A program made the position numbers and the translations under genes. This document shows, one piece after another, positions 1 through 9,485 of a stretch of 64,000 nucleotides of DNA. Origin of the DNA: Spirochaetales bacterium (lineage in GTDB: Bacteria > Spirochaetota > Spirochaetia > SZUA-6 > RPPD01); assembly GCA_016929065.1 (NCBI GenBank), contig JAFGJO010000024.1:26451-90450 (forward strand), in the 5' to 3' direction. How positions within the stretch are numbered: the first letter of the stretch is position 1; the number at the start of each line of letters is the position of its first letter. The notes below the pieces were generated by a model. It ran no database searches and was not told where the DNA came from. It saw only the letters and a list, made by a program, of their open reading frames with translations.

Positions 1-153
1 GCTGCAGACAAGGGTGATACGGGAAATTGAAGAATCTGCAGTTACCCCGACTGTCAGGCTTTCAAGATTATAAGCCCGTCCCGAAAAAAGGCCGGAGATT
101 CGGGCGAGGACGCCCTGGTGATTTTCCACGAGAAGGCTGATTGTATGTGTCAT
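1..153 (-). CDS. ilvN: Acetolactate synthase small (regulatory) subunit, 5' part only
   Basis: The gene runs off the left edge, so only the first 51 residues are visible. They begin [20 protein letters not shown] and continue with a [13 protein letters not shown] segment, the N-terminal ACT domain of the regulatory subunit of acetohydroxyacid synthase. This subunit binds valine and gives feedback control of the IlvB catalytic subunit. The start ATG (151-153) overlaps the ilvB stop codon as ATGA, so the two genes are translationally coupled and form one operon. The rest of the ACT domain and the C-terminal domain lie outside the window. Confidence 0.95.
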   Translation of the reverse strand, partial: MTHTISLLVENHQGVLARISGLFSGRAYNLESLTVGVTADSSISRITLVCS

Positions 154-1880
154 GTTTCATCTCCCAACAGCATGTTGCTGATCGCGGCTCCTGCGGGAAC
201 CATCGGCCAGACATTTGCTTCTTCTTCAATAATAAAATCGAGAATGACAGGCCTGTTTTTCGACTCTGCGGCCTTTTTCAATGCAGGAATCACCTCTTCT
301 TTTTTTGTCACCCTGATACCGACTGCATCATATGCCTCCGCCAATTTAACAAAATCAGGGATGTATGCCAAACAGGTATCTCCCGGGTTGTTGCAGGCTG
401 GCGGGCATTCTGCGCGTTTGCGCAGACAAGTTGAGGAATACCGTTTGTTGAAAAACAGCTCCTGCCATTGCCGGACCATCCCCAGATACCCATTGTTCAG
501 AATGACTATAATAATTGCCAGACCCTCCTGGGCTGCTGTGGCAAGTTCCTGGATATTCATCTGAATCGATCCGTCTCCGGCAATATCAATGACTGTCTTG
601 CCGGGATTCCCGAGTTTTGCCCCGATCGCTGCGGGAAACCCGAATCCCATGGTTCCCAGGCCTCCTGATGTAATAAGGGAACGTTGATGACGGTAATTGT
701 AGAAAAGGGCAGCCCACATCTGGTTTTGGCCGACTTCTGTTGCAATAATCGCATCGGGAAAAACTTCACTGACAGCCTGGATCACCATACCCGGCGAGAG
801 TTTGTTTCCGCCCGCATCCGGATTCAGCGGATGTGCATTTCGCCAGCCATCGATTTCTTCAAGCCACGGTGCAATCGAAGCGGCCCTGCACGGCCCGATA
901 AGTTCTTCAATAACCTGACGGGCATCACCGACAATGGGGACCTCAACGGTAACATTGCGCGCAATGGCGGACGGGTCGATATCGATATGAACGATCTTGG
1001 CATGCGGTGCGAAAGTGGCGAGATCGCCGGTTGCGCGGTCATCAAACCGTGTCCCGATACCGAATAAAACGTCACAATTGGAGACAGCCATATTGGCGAC
1101 ATAAGTTCCGTGCATGCCCAGCATTCCCAGGTTCAGTGGATTGTCCGCTGGAAGGCCGCCGATTCCCATCAGCGAGCTCACCGAAGGAATTCCTGTTTTT
1201 TTTGAAAGTTTGCGAAAAACTTCAGATGCATCGGCGATATGAATACCACCGCCGATATAGAATAATGGTTTTTTTGCTTCATTTAAAAGTTCGGCAGCGC
1301 GCCGGATTTGTCCCTGATGACCCTTTATAACCGGGTTATAACTTCGCATCTGGATTGATTCCGGATACTGATCATCGAGTTTTTCTGTAAGAATATCCTT
1401 CGGAAGGTCAACCACGACCGGGCCAGGCCTCCCTGTTGAAGCAATATGAAAAGCTTCTTTCAATGTGCGGGGAAGGGCACTCCTGTCGGTGACGATGTAG
1501 TTGTGCTTTGTCACCGGCCGTGTAATACCGACAATATCGGCTTCCTGGAACGCATCGTTTCCAATCATGGAACGCGGAACCTGCCCGGTAAGGCAGACAA
1601 TGGGTACCGAATCAAAATTGGCATTTGCCAGGCCGGTTACCGTGTTGGTGGCACCGGGGCCGCTGGTGACAAGGCATACGCCTGTTTTCCCGGTTGAGCG
1701 TGCGTACCCGTCTGCAGCATGCACTGCAGCCTGTTCATGGCGGGTAAGAACGACATGAATGTCTGGTTCGGCAAAGAGTATATCAAACAGAGGAATCACC
1801 ACACCTCCTGGATATCCGAATATAATCTCGATGTTTTCAGCTTTGAGAGCTTCCACAACCATCGCTGCTCCGCTTTTCAT
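150..1880 (-). CDS. ilvB: Acetolactate synthase large (catalytic) subunit
   Basis: This 576-residue thiamine-diphosphate enzyme condenses two pyruvates to 2-acetolactate, or pyruvate with 2-oxobutyrate, as the first common step of valine, leucine and isoleucine synthesis. The N-terminal TPP domain holds the catalytic glutamate in the RHEQ motif (E49) and the GARATGKTG-like region after it. The central FAD-type domain spans about 190-340, and the C-terminal TPP motif [12 protein letters not shown] lies near 430. A strong AGGAGG stands just before the ATG. An odd feature is a four-cysteine insert between the RYS and PDF motifs (C485, C492, C496, C503). The gene is preceded by a leader peptide and terminator (1941-2109) and followed by ilvN with a four-base overlap, so expression is probably set by attenuation and activity by IlvN. 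Confidence 0.97.
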   Translation of the reverse strand: MKSGAAMVVEALKAENIEIIFGYPGGVVIPLFDILFAEPDIHVVLTRHEQAAVHAADGYARSTGKTGVCLVTSGPGATNTVTGLANANFDSVPIVCLTGQVPRSMIGNDAFQEADIVGITRPVTKHNYIVTDRSALPRTLKEAFHIASTGRPGPVVVDLPKDILTEKLDDQYPESIQMRSYNPVIKGHQGQIRRAAELLNEAKKPLFYIGGGIHIADASEVFRKLSKKTGIPSVSSLMGIGGLPADNPLNLGMLGMHGTYVANMAVSNCDVLFGIGTRFDDRATGDLATFAPHAKIVHIDIDPSAIARNVTVEVPIVGDARQVIEELIGPCRAASIAPWLEEIDGWRNAHPLNPDAGGNKLSPGMVIQAVSEVFPDAIIATEVGQNQMWAALFYNYRHQRSLITSGGLGTMGFGFPAAIGAKLGNPGKTVIDIAGDGSIQMNIQELATAAQEGLAIIIVILNNGYLGMVRQWQELFFNKRYSSTCLRKRAECPPACNNPGDTCLAYIPDFVKLAEAYDAVGIRVTKKEEVIPALKKAAESKNRPVILDFIIEEEANVWPMVPAGAAISNMLLGDET

Positions 1881-1940
1881 GTTGAATCCTCCTCGTTGTG
1901 TTGTGGGTATATGCAGTTTGGTACAGCTGTATATACACCT

Positions 1941-1981
1941 CTTTAAAAAAAAGAAGCCGTTCTCCGGAAGAGAACGGCTTC
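1941..1981 (-). terminator. Rho-independent attenuator upstream of ilvB
   Basis: Read on the minus strand, a perfect 12-bp stem (arms 1970-1981 and 1953-1964, loop 1965-1969) is followed directly by eight U residues (1943-1950). It lies between the leader peptide stop and the ilvB start. The 9 bases at 1963-1971 inside this hairpin can instead pair with 2006-2014 at the end of the leader reading frame, giving a competing antiterminator. This is the classical architecture of ribosome-mediated attenuation. Confidence 0.93.
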
Positions 1982-2001
1982 AAACCTTTCAGGTTAAAGA
2001 C

Positions 2002-2109
2002 CTAATCTTCCGGACTCGCTCGGAATGGAAGAATGACTACGACGACTATAATGTTAATAATAGCATAAAGTGGGTGAAAGATAGATCTGTAAACTGAAAA
2101 AGTTTTCAT
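2002..2109 (-). CDS. ilv leader peptide (attenuation)
   Basis: A 35-codon reading frame starts MKTFSVYRSIFHPLYA and then reads IINIIVVVVIL (residues 17-27): five Ile, four Val and one Leu in eleven codons, followed by PFRASPED and a TAG stop. It ends 20 bases before the terminator hairpin. Stalling at the Ile/Val run when charged tRNA is scarce would free 2006-2014 to pair with the terminator arm and allow ilvB transcription. No Shine-Dalgarno sequence is seen before the ATG, and the nearest promoter-like boxes would leave a very short 5' end, so the exact start is less certain than the frame. No other start codon is available in this frame. Confidence 0.88.
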   Translation of the reverse strand: MKTFSVYRSIFHPLYAIINIIVVVVILPFRASPED

Positions 2110-2119
2110 ATATATATCA

Positions 2120-2146
2120 ATAATATGATATGACCATGTTTGTCAA
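2120..2146 (-). promoter_or_regulatory. Candidate sigma-70 promoter for the ilv leader transcript
   Basis: On the minus strand a perfect TTGACA (2141-2146) is followed after 15 bases by TATTAT (2120-2125). The spacing is shorter than the usual 17, and transcription would begin only a few bases before the leader ATG. Either the leader is nearly leaderless or the true start is further upstream in the AT-rich stretch. Confidence 0.5.
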
Positions 2147-2411
2147 CCGATTTTTTTAATAAATATTAAAATATAACTGATGAAAATAAATTCCCAAAAA
2201 GCACAAAAGGGACAAATGATAATGTTTCATTGAATAGAGTATATCAATTGTATTGTTTCAAGTTGATTAGGAAAGCAGTTATATGTGTTTTATTGCCTGG
2301 ACAGCAGCAAAATACTACTTCCTATAATATATATTCTGTCGACTTAAAAACATATCGGCCTGAATGATACTACACAGAACTGCAGGAAAGAAAGCCCGGA
2401 CCAAGGGGCTA

Positions 2412-2453
2412 TTCTTGTCGCCTCGCGGTCTTTGCGGGCTTTGTGTGAAATTC
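2412..2453 (-). repeat. Dispersed intergenic repeat, type A
   Basis: This stretch, read on the minus strand as ATTTCACACAAAGCCCGCAA followed by AGACCGCGAGG, matches other intergenic copies near 22.2, 22.4, 54.0 and 63.75 kb. It sits in the gene-poor stretch 2110-2474 between the ilv promoter and the radical SAM gene. The rest of that stretch is AT-rich and shows no gene. Confidence 0.6.
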
Positions 2454-2474
2454 CTTATTTTTAATATTATGCAG

Positions 2475-4934
2475 TTAAAGTTTGGTAAACAGATCAAAGT
2501 ACGGCATGCAGTCCGGAGTGTTTTTCAGTTTCGCGAGAAGAAGCAATCTGGTAATTGTGCAGTGTCTGAAAAAGTCGTCAGTTTCAAGCGATTGTTTAAG
2601 TATTGCCCGTAATGATGATTGTTTATTGAAATCATCTCTCAGGCGCAGTTTCAGTGTCTGGGAGGCATTGTTCATCTCATATGAAACAATATTGTCAAAA
2701 TCTTTTAACTTTTCGATATCAACAGGTCCCTGTTTAAAATGTATCTCATAATCAGCACCCCAGTAACAGGACATGAGTGAATGTTTTTTTTCTCCTTCTT
2801 CGGGATTTTTGATTTGCCGGGCTGCACGTATCTGTATTCCTTCCGGAAGCACTGTATTGATTTTTTGGATAAAATCATTGGCATCAGTATAATGTAATAA
2901 ATTAACCACGGCAATTTCACCTGTAGACGCGATCCCCAGTGATAACGGATGGGCAAACTCCAGGACAGGCTTGGGATTAAATCCCTTTGTCATACGGCAG
3001 AAAAAACCGCCCCGCTGAAATGCCTGTTCAAAAATATGCATGATATTCAAATGAGAGAGATATTCAGCCTTTCCTGTTTTTGAAAACGAGAATAATATCC
3101 GGTATGTATTGTCGCGGGAAATAATTTCACGCGACTGCTCTATCCATTTTTTAGAATCAACATCGATTTCGAGCTGTTTTGAGACGTCTGTTTTAATGCC
3201 CGTATGTTTCGAACACACACCGCAGTTTTCAACACAGGGATCTGTGCACACCGGCGATAATTCCCTGGAAAGATTCCGGGAATATTCACGTTCCAGTGCT
3301 TTCATGGAAACACCAGGAGAAACGTTTTGCCACGGAAGAGGTTCCCCGACCATGCGTTTGCGACAGGTTTCTGCCTGCACATCCCAATCCGCCTGCGCAA
3401 TGCAATTGCGCCATATATCTCGGTTAATCTGGTCATCCCACGAATCAAAACATGCACCGTCAAGGAATGCGTGTTCGATGATTTTCCCCGCACGATGGTC
3501 TCCCCGGCCGATCATTCCCTCAAGGAACGACTGAAAGGGCGAATGATATGATATCTTGAAATGACGTCTGGGCAGAAGTTTCTGCAGCAGCATGATTCTT
3601 CGCAAAGCCTCTGTTTCATCAATCTGTGCACACCATTGCAGCGGTGTATGGGGTTTTGGAACAAATGTGGAAAAATTGACATGGATCTGCATATTCGTCT
3701 GACGCTGAATATCATTCAGGGCAGATGCGACGATTTCGGTCTCATCCTGCCCGATAAATCCCGGCAGGCCGATCATAAAATAAAATTTTGCCTGTTTCCA
3801 TCCGAGCTTTTTTGCTTCTTTGAGGAGCGATACGGTTTTTTCCAGGGACACAATTTTATTGATGCTTTTCTGGGTTTCCTCGAGCGGTGTTTCAACGGCA
3901 AAGGTAAGCCCGCTCTTTCGGACCGTTTTTATTTTGGCAAACAAGGACAGGGCAAAGGTATTAATGCGCAGGGATGGAAGTGAAAAGGATATACCCAGAT
4001 GGCTGAAATCATTGTTGAGGATTTCAAGGAGAGATTCAATGTCGGGGTAATCTCCCGAGGAAAGCGAGGACAAGGATATTTCCCTGTAGCCCCTTCGAAA
4101 TACATCAAGAAACACTTCCTGATGTATACAGGAGATGGGTTTGGCCCTGAAGGGCCGGTAAATAAACCCTGCATTGCAGAATCTGCAGCCGTTCGGACAG
4201 CCCCGCATGATTTCTACAACTCCGTGGTCCTGTGTTGCCTGAATCGACGGAACCGGAAATGGTTCGGTAAAACTGCTCTCGCCGAATCCAGTCCAGACTG
4301 CCCGGACTGCCTTGTTTTTATCCGGTGTCCAGACCGATGGATATCCGGAAAAAAGGGCAAGATGTTCCTGTTTCGAAGCGTTCTTTTTTTTCAGCGCCGC
4401 AAGTGCGGAAAACGCTTCGGCGAGCCATTCGTCGGCTTCACCGATATACACTGCATCAAAAAAATCTGCGAAGGGGGCTGGATTGGTAATGCCCGGCCCG
4501 CCGGCGATCACGATCGGATGCTCCCCTCCCCTTTCTGCAGCACGAAAAGGAATATATCCTGCGTCAAGAATCATGAGTGCATTTGTCGCAGTAAGTTCGT
4601 ACCCCATTGAAAATGCAATCGTGTCGCATTCACAGAGCGGTATGCCGGATTCAAGCGTATACAGCGGGGTATGATGCTGACGCAGAGCCTCCCGGAAATC
4701 CTGTTTCGGGGCAAAGACACGTTCACACCGCACAGTATTAATTGCATTGATTCTTGCATACAGCAGTTTCACCGCGAGATTGGACATCCCTATTTCATAC
4801 AGATCAGGATACGAGACTGCGACGGTATAATCAGCATCTTTTTTTACTGAACCGAATTCTCCGCCAGTATACCTGCCCGGTTTTTCTATGGAGAGGAGTA
4901 TTTCTGCCAGGTCTTTCTCAGGAATTATATTCAT
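2475..4934 (-). CDS. Radical SAM protein with C-terminal DUF2344 domain
   Basis: An 819-residue protein of the TIGR03960 radical SAM family fused to a DUF2344 (TIGR03936) domain. The cluster motif CPNGCRFC (CX3CX2C, near residue 245) binds the 4Fe-4S cluster and S-adenosylmethionine. The N-terminal part (GGEFG, YPDLYEIGMSN, IAGGPGITNP) resembles the B12-binding-like fold. A further cysteine cluster CTDPCVENCGVC lies near 565. The C-terminal domain starts around RILFSFSKTGKAEYLSH. The substrate is unknown. I chose the ATG at 4932-4934, which starts MNIIPEKDLAEIL and lies 4 bases after the rodA stop. A TTG at 4979 would extend it by 15 residues into rodA. It is the last gene of the cell-shape operon. 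Confidence 0.88.
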   Translation of the reverse strand: MNIIPEKDLAEILLSIEKPGRYTGGEFGSVKKDADYTVAVSYPDLYEIGMSNLAVKLLYARINAINTVRCERVFAPKQDFREALRQHHTPLYTLESGIPLCECDTIAFSMGYELTATNALMILDAGYIPFRAAERGGEHPIVIAGGPGITNPAPFADFFDAVYIGEADEWLAEAFSALAALKKKNASKQEHLALFSGYPSVWTPDKNKAVRAVWTGFGESSFTEPFPVPSIQATQDHGVVEIMRGCPNGCRFCNAGFIYRPFRAKPISCIHQEVFLDVFRRGYREISLSSLSSGDYPDIESLLEILNNDFSHLGISFSLPSLRINTFALSLFAKIKTVRKSGLTFAVETPLEETQKSINKIVSLEKTVSLLKEAKKLGWKQAKFYFMIGLPGFIGQDETEIVASALNDIQRQTNMQIHVNFSTFVPKPHTPLQWCAQIDETEALRRIMLLQKLLPRRHFKISYHSPFQSFLEGMIGRGDHRAGKIIEHAFLDGACFDSWDDQINRDIWRNCIAQADWDVQAETCRKRMVGEPLPWQNVSPGVSMKALEREYSRNLSRELSPVCTDPCVENCGVCSKHTGIKTDVSKQLEIDVDSKKWIEQSREIISRDNTYRILFSFSKTGKAEYLSHLNIMHIFEQAFQRGGFFCRMTKGFNPKPVLEFAHPLSLGIASTGEIAVVNLLHYTDANDFIQKINTVLPEGIQIRAARQIKNPEEGEKKHSLMSCYWGADYEIHFKQGPVDIEKLKDFDNIVSYEMNNASQTLKLRLRDDFNKQSSLRAILKQSLETDDFFRHCTITRLLLLAKLKNTPDCMPYFDLFTKL

Positions 4935-4938
4935 TCCC

Positions 4939-6252
4939 TTATGAATACCTTCTGAAATAAATATTGAGAATAATGCCAATACTGATGAGCCCGGTCAGCA
5001 GGGATGATCCGCCGTACGAGACAAAAAAGAGCGGAATACCGGTAATGGGCATGATTCCCATGGTCATTCCGATGTTGATGACCAGATGATACAACAGCAT
5101 CCCGATGATACCCGCACCGATAAAATGTGCATACTGGTCAGTGGTGTGCGTCAAAATGCGAACACTGCGCAGAAGGATGACCAGAAAACTGGAAAGAATG
5201 ATGATTCCTCCCAGAAAACCCAGTTCCTCTGAAATAATCGAAAAAATAAAATCGGTGCTCTGTTCGGGAACATATTTCAGTTTGCTCTGTGTGCCCTCAA
5301 GAAATCCTTTTCCAAAAAGCCCTCCAGACCCCACTGCCAAAACCGAATTAATGATATGCCATCCGCTTCCCTTTGCATCGATAGTGGGATCAAGAAAAAT
5401 GATCAGTCTGATTTTCGGCGTTGAGTAGTCGCTGAATACTTTTCGTACGAAAAACGATCCCAGGAATGATGAAAACAATACTCCGGATGCATAGCATATC
5501 CAGTAAAATATTCTGTCACGCAAAAAATAGTAGCCTGTAAAAGCGAGCGCACCAATCAAAGAGATGATGCCGATCACATAAAATATATAGTCGAATGAAG
5601 TGAGTATATTAAGAACCGGTAATTTTGTTTTCAGAAAGAATTTCTGGAATTCCGGTATCATGCTGATGGTAATCATCAGGAAACCGGAAATGACGATAAA
5701 GAATATATGACGCCTCCGGGCACCCGCGATCCAGGTCATCACGAAAAAAACAGGAAGAAACACCAGGGCAGTACCCATGTCGGGCTGGGTCAGTACCAAG
5801 CCCATGGGCAGCATGCATATCAGAAATCCGGCGATGAAAAACAGCAGTTCATGGATGCGGTTCTTGAAGCGGACAAGATATTCACCCAGGAGCAGAATCG
5901 TCGACAATTTTGCGAATTCAGATGCCTGGATACCGAATCCTCCGATTCCGATCCAGGAGCGGGCATTGTTCACTTTTTTCCCAATTACCGCGGTAATGAC
6001 CAACAGCAGGATAAACACAATATACAGGATAAGCGAAATGTCACGCAGCCGCTGATAGTTGAAAAAAGCAAAGAAAAAAAGTATGGGAATTCCAAATATG
6101 GCCCAGATAATTTGTTTTATAAATTCATCGTCACGCATATGGCCGTCGGCATCTGTATTGCTGGAGAGGATAAAGAGAATCCCCACCAGCATCAAAACCA
6201 GCGTCGCGATAACAATCGCGAGATCAATGCTGAATATGGAACCTTTTTTCAT
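4939..6252 (-). CDS. rodA: Peptidoglycan glycosyltransferase RodA (SEDS family)
   Basis: A 437-residue polytopic membrane protein that polymerises lipid II glycan strands during lateral wall growth, together with PBP2 and the MreBCD scaffold. The SEDS signature is visible: NNARSWIGIGGFGIQASEFAK in the first half, the long periplasmic loop with SGGLFGKGFLEGTQSKL and PEQSTDFIFS, then PITGIPLFFVSYGGSSLL near the C-terminus. About ten membrane helices can be counted. It is longer than many RodA proteins because of an extra hydrophobic stretch in the middle (roughly 225-275). The start overlaps the PBP2 stop by four bases. Confidence 0.95.
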   Translation of the reverse strand: MKKGSIFSIDLAIVIATLVLMLVGILFILSSNTDADGHMRDDEFIKQIIWAIFGIPILFFFAFFNYQRLRDISLILYIVFILLLVITAVIGKKVNNARSWIGIGGFGIQASEFAKLSTILLLGEYLVRFKNRIHELLFFIAGFLICMLPMGLVLTQPDMGTALVFLPVFFVMTWIAGARRRHIFFIVISGFLMITISMIPEFQKFFLKTKLPVLNILTSFDYIFYVIGIISLIGALAFTGYYFLRDRIFYWICYASGVLFSSFLGSFFVRKVFSDYSTPKIRLIIFLDPTIDAKGSGWHIINSVLAVGSGGLFGKGFLEGTQSKLKYVPEQSTDFIFSIISEELGFLGGIIILSSFLVILLRSVRILTHTTDQYAHFIGAGIIGMLLYHLVINIGMTMGIMPITGIPLFFVSYGGSSLLTGLISIGIILNIYFRRYS

Positions 6253-8105
6253 TCGTCTGTTCCTGCTTTTCCGGGGTACAGGATTCCAAACTCCCTTTCA
6301 ACTTCTTCAAATGTTTTCCCTGTGTAAATTCCATGGAAGATGTAATTGGCTATTCGGGGTGACCACCACTCATTTTTCGGAACACCTTCAACAAAAACAA
6401 TCACAACCATCCGTTCTGCATCGGAATCGTCACTGTAGGGTGCATATCCGCAGAACCATTCATGAGTAAAATTGGACTTGTCAGATGCAAGTTCACTGGT
6501 TCCTGTCTTTCCTGCGACATCAACCGCTTTGGTTGTCAGAACATACCGGGCGGTTCCTGTTTCAACAACTGCCCGCATTCCCCGCTGAACAATGTGAAAC
6601 GTGTCCGCAGAGATGCGTTCGTTTTTTCGGAGTACCTTTCGTTCGGTAACAGATTCAACTTTTCCTGTTTTTGGATCGCGCACTTCCTTAAGCAGGCGGG
6701 GAACATAGGTGGTGCCTTCATTGGCAATCATCGCCACCACGTTTGCCATCTGCAGCGGTGTGGCGGTGACATATCCCTGCCCTATCGAAAAGTTGACGGT
6801 ATCGCCACCGACCCACGGTGTGTTTTCCGTCTTTTCCTTCCATTCCGGTGTGGGCACAAAACCGGATTTTTCATCGGGAAGATCTATCCCTGTAATTTCT
6901 CCCAGTCCGTACTCATGAGCATAGGTGACAATATTTTCCACACCAAGATATTTGAGCCCCATGGTCTGAAAATACACATTGCAGGAATTTGCAATTCCGC
7001 CAATCAGATCCAGCGCACCATGTCCGGATTTTTTCCAGCAGTGAAAAACACGGTTTCCAACCCTGAGTTCGCCGGAACAAAAAACAGTTTTGTCAACAGG
7101 AAATACTTCCTCCTGGGCAACCGCGGTTGCCATAATCATTTTAAAGGAGGATGCGGGGGGAAACGGACTGATGCTCCTGTTATACAGCGGATTGTCAGGA
7201 TCAAGCCGCAGTTTGTCATAGTAGTCCTTGTTGAGAAACAAATTCGAATTGAATGAAGGCGTGGATACCAGTGAAACGATTTCTCCGGTATCCGGTTTCA
7301 TGACAACAACCGCACCGTTTTGCGGTCCAAGCGCTTTTTCTCCCAAAAGTTGAATGCGGCGGTCGATGGTCAAAACAATATGCATTCCAAGCTCAGGAGG
7401 CTGTTCCTCGGCTTGAGCGTCAATTCTGCGTTCATATACATCAACCAGACTGTACCGGATGCCGTTTTTCCCGCGCAGAATACTGTCATACTGTTTTTCG
7501 AGCCCGGTCTTGCCGACGATCGAATTCCGGTCGTATTGGCCGGGGGCATACTTCAGTTCAAGTTCAGATTCATCGATATTTCCTACATAACCGATCACAT
7601 GAGAGAGCGAACCGGTTTCAAGATACACCCGTTTCAAATTAGCATTCCAGGTCACACCGGGAAACTCTTCGATATGTTCTGCGATTTGGCTTATTTTCTC
7701 TATGGAGACCCCGGTTGCAATTTCAATCGGCTGATACAGGGTATAGGCACGGAGCGGGACTCTGGAATGTATCTGACTGACATCGATATTCAATACCCTC
7801 GCCAGTTTCTCAAAAAAAACCGGTATTTCTCCTGGTATCTGGCCGGGAATCACCGAAATCGAAAATGTCTCAAGATTGGTTGCCAAAGGGATATCAAATG
7901 AGCGGTCATAAATTTCACCGCGCTGGGTGGGAATGCTGATTTCCCTGTGTGAAACGGTCTTCGACATTTTTTTAAATTCTCCACCGCGGATAATCTGCAG
8001 CAGAAACAGATTGATCGTGAGAAAACAAAATATGCAAATAATAAATATTTTCAACACAAAAAACCGTGCACGGGTTTGTGTTGATACCGAAGTGGCGGAT
8101 TCCAT
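6249..8105 (-). CDS. mrdA: Penicillin-binding protein 2 (cell elongation transpeptidase)
   Basis: A 618-residue class B PBP that cross-links peptidoglycan during elongation as the partner of RodA. One N-terminal membrane anchor (about 14-38) is followed by the dimerisation domain with RGEIYDR. The transpeptidase domain carries the three active-site motifs: SSFK (acyl serine near 319), SCN (near 373) and KTGTSE (near 529). The C-terminal FVEGVPKNEWWSP region matches PBP2 more than PBP3. It overlaps mreD by one base (TGATG) and rodA by four. Confidence 0.95.
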   Translation of the reverse strand: MESATSVSTQTRARFFVLKIFIICIFCFLTINLFLLQIIRGGEFKKMSKTVSHREISIPTQRGEIYDRSFDIPLATNLETFSISVIPGQIPGEIPVFFEKLARVLNIDVSQIHSRVPLRAYTLYQPIEIATGVSIEKISQIAEHIEEFPGVTWNANLKRVYLETGSLSHVIGYVGNIDESELELKYAPGQYDRNSIVGKTGLEKQYDSILRGKNGIRYSLVDVYERRIDAQAEEQPPELGMHIVLTIDRRIQLLGEKALGPQNGAVVVMKPDTGEIVSLVSTPSFNSNLFLNKDYYDKLRLDPDNPLYNRSISPFPPASSFKMIMATAVAQEEVFPVDKTVFCSGELRVGNRVFHCWKKSGHGALDLIGGIANSCNVYFQTMGLKYLGVENIVTYAHEYGLGEITGIDLPDEKSGFVPTPEWKEKTENTPWVGGDTVNFSIGQGYVTATPLQMANVVAMIANEGTTYVPRLLKEVRDPKTGKVESVTERKVLRKNERISADTFHIVQRGMRAVVETGTARYVLTTKAVDVAGKTGTSELASDKSNFTHEWFCGYAPYSDDSDAERMVVIVFVEGVPKNEWWSPRIANYIFHGIYTGKTFEEVEREFGILYPGKAGTDE

Positions 8106-8620
8106 CAGAATGACTCCACTGTTTTTTCTTTTATAATATTGATTTTATTCATGATAAAAAAGATAAACGGTGCACAGATCATATTATAGAGAACCTCGAG
8201 ACCGAGTACTGCAAAATATTCTCCCGTCGGCAGAAGCGGAATCTGGAACACAAGCTTGACGATCAATTCAAGAATATATTTGAATATTGTACCGATTAAT
8301 ACCACGAGTAACTGGATAAAAAAAGGATCAATGGACACTGTTCCTTCCAGCAACCCGTAAAAAAACCCGATAATGGTTTTTACTGCTGCATAGATTCCAA
8401 GCGGAAGCGGTGCTGCGGCAAATCCCTGCATCATCCCTGCAGTAAAACCGGCAATCTGTCCGTGCATGGAACCGCCGCGGATGGCGATAAAGATGACGAC
8501 CAGCAGCAGTAGATCCGGCTTGACTTCCCATATTTGCAGTACTTTAAAAAGAGTGGATTGAAGCACAAGCGCAACAATAGAAGCCAGGATGGTGAATAAT
8601 ACGATCTTTGTCTTTTTCAA
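8105..8620 (-). CDS. mreD: Rod shape-determining protein MreD
   Basis: A 171-residue hydrophobic protein with about five membrane helices, the usual size and character of MreD, a membrane component of the elongasome. The sequence itself is weakly conserved: an N-terminal helix, then KPDLLLLVVIFIAIRGG, which matches the MreD pattern of a helix beginning after a Pro-Asp. Assignment rests mainly on position between mreC and PBP2. It overlaps mreC by ATGA and PBP2 by TGATG. Confidence 0.9.
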   Translation of the reverse strand: MKKTKIVLFTILASIVALVLQSTLFKVLQIWEVKPDLLLLVVIFIAIRGGSMHGQIAGFTAGMMQGFAAAPLPLGIYAAVKTIIGFFYGLLEGTVSIDPFFIQLLVVLIGTIFKYILELIVKLVFQIPLLPTGEYFAVLGLEVLYNMICAPFIFFIMNKINIIKEKTVESF

Positions 8621-9474
8621 TTCACATCCTCTACGTTCAGTATATACAGATACTCAAGACGCCTGAAATCAAGCACCGGTTCGATCTGCAGTTTCACAAT
8701 TGATTCATAATCCTTGGTTATATAATTTTCTTTCCAGCGCCCGATAATGATATCCTTGGGGAAAAGATGTCCCAGGCCCGAGGTGACCACGATCATGCCG
8801 GAATCAAGTTCCTGTAAAATGCGTTTTGAAACGAGATCCATTTCGATATAATCACAGGGAGCACCGCATCCGTTTACCAGTCCCTTATACCGGGTGTCCT
8901 TGAACAAAGCCCCGACATAAGAGCGAGGATCCAGGATAGTCTGGATTGTCGACGATTGCAGTCCGACCGCGCTCGTTTTTCCTACAAGGCCCATAATCCC
9001 GCCCTGGAAAGCGACAACCGGCATATCCTTTTTTATCCCGTGGATATTCCCTTTGTTGACGATCAGTGTGGAAAAGTCATTTTCCGATGCCCATGCAATA
9101 ATTTCAACACTGATGTATTCAACACTGATATATTTTTCGATGAGCTGAAGCTCGCGTTTGAGACGTTCATTTTCTTCACGGAGTTTCAGATTGTCCTGGG
9201 AAGTTTTTTGAAATTCGATCAGCTGTTTTTGCGAGTCCGCAAGCTCTGTCCGGATACTGTCGATCTCGCCCAGAGAGTTGACTGTTCCCGATACCCAGTT
9301 CCCGATTCCGGAAAATATACCCTGAAAAAAAGATACCACAGAAAAACCGGCCGACTGGGCGAATTTCACCGCCGGGGCACCGGAAAAAGCGGTAAAACAG
9401 AGTGAAATCCCGAGAAATATAATGAGTCCAATTATATTTTTAAAGCGTGAAAAAAAACCTTTAAACCGTCGCAT
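8617..9474 (-). CDS. mreC: Rod shape-determining protein MreC
   Basis: A 285-residue periplasmic protein anchored by an N-terminal helix (about 13-33). It has a coiled coil (roughly 65-112, with KLREENERLKRELQLIEKY) followed by the beta-rich MreC domain. Visible family motifs are NKGNIHGIKKDMPVV, GIMGLVGK and TSGLGHLFPKDIIIG. MreC links MreB filaments and MreD to PBP2 and RodA. It starts 11 bases after mreB and overlaps mreD by four bases. Confidence 0.94.
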   Translation of the reverse strand: MRRFKGFFSRFKNIIGLIIFLGISLCFTAFSGAPAVKFAQSAGFSVVSFFQGIFSGIGNWVSGTVNSLGEIDSIRTELADSQKQLIEFQKTSQDNLKLREENERLKRELQLIEKYISVEYISVEIIAWASENDFSTLIVNKGNIHGIKKDMPVVAFQGGIMGLVGKTSAVGLQSSTIQTILDPRSYVGALFKDTRYKGLVNGCGAPCDYIEMDLVSKRILQELDSGMIVVTSGLGHLFPKDIIIGRWKENYITKDYESIVKLQIEPVLDFRRLEYLYILNVEDVN

Positions 9475-9485
9475 GGCTCTCCCGG

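Noticed and set aside
2042..2070. Alternative leader frame beginning ATG at 2067 that reads MLLLTL and stops.
   Set aside because: It overlaps the 35-codon frame, has no ribosome site and lacks the Ile/Val cluster. The longer frame fits ilv control better.
6462..7256. A plus-strand frame of 264 codons opposite PBP2.
   Set aside because: It is a mirror of the strongly conserved PBP2 transpeptidase domain and is rich in Cys, Phe and Arg like other antisense frames.
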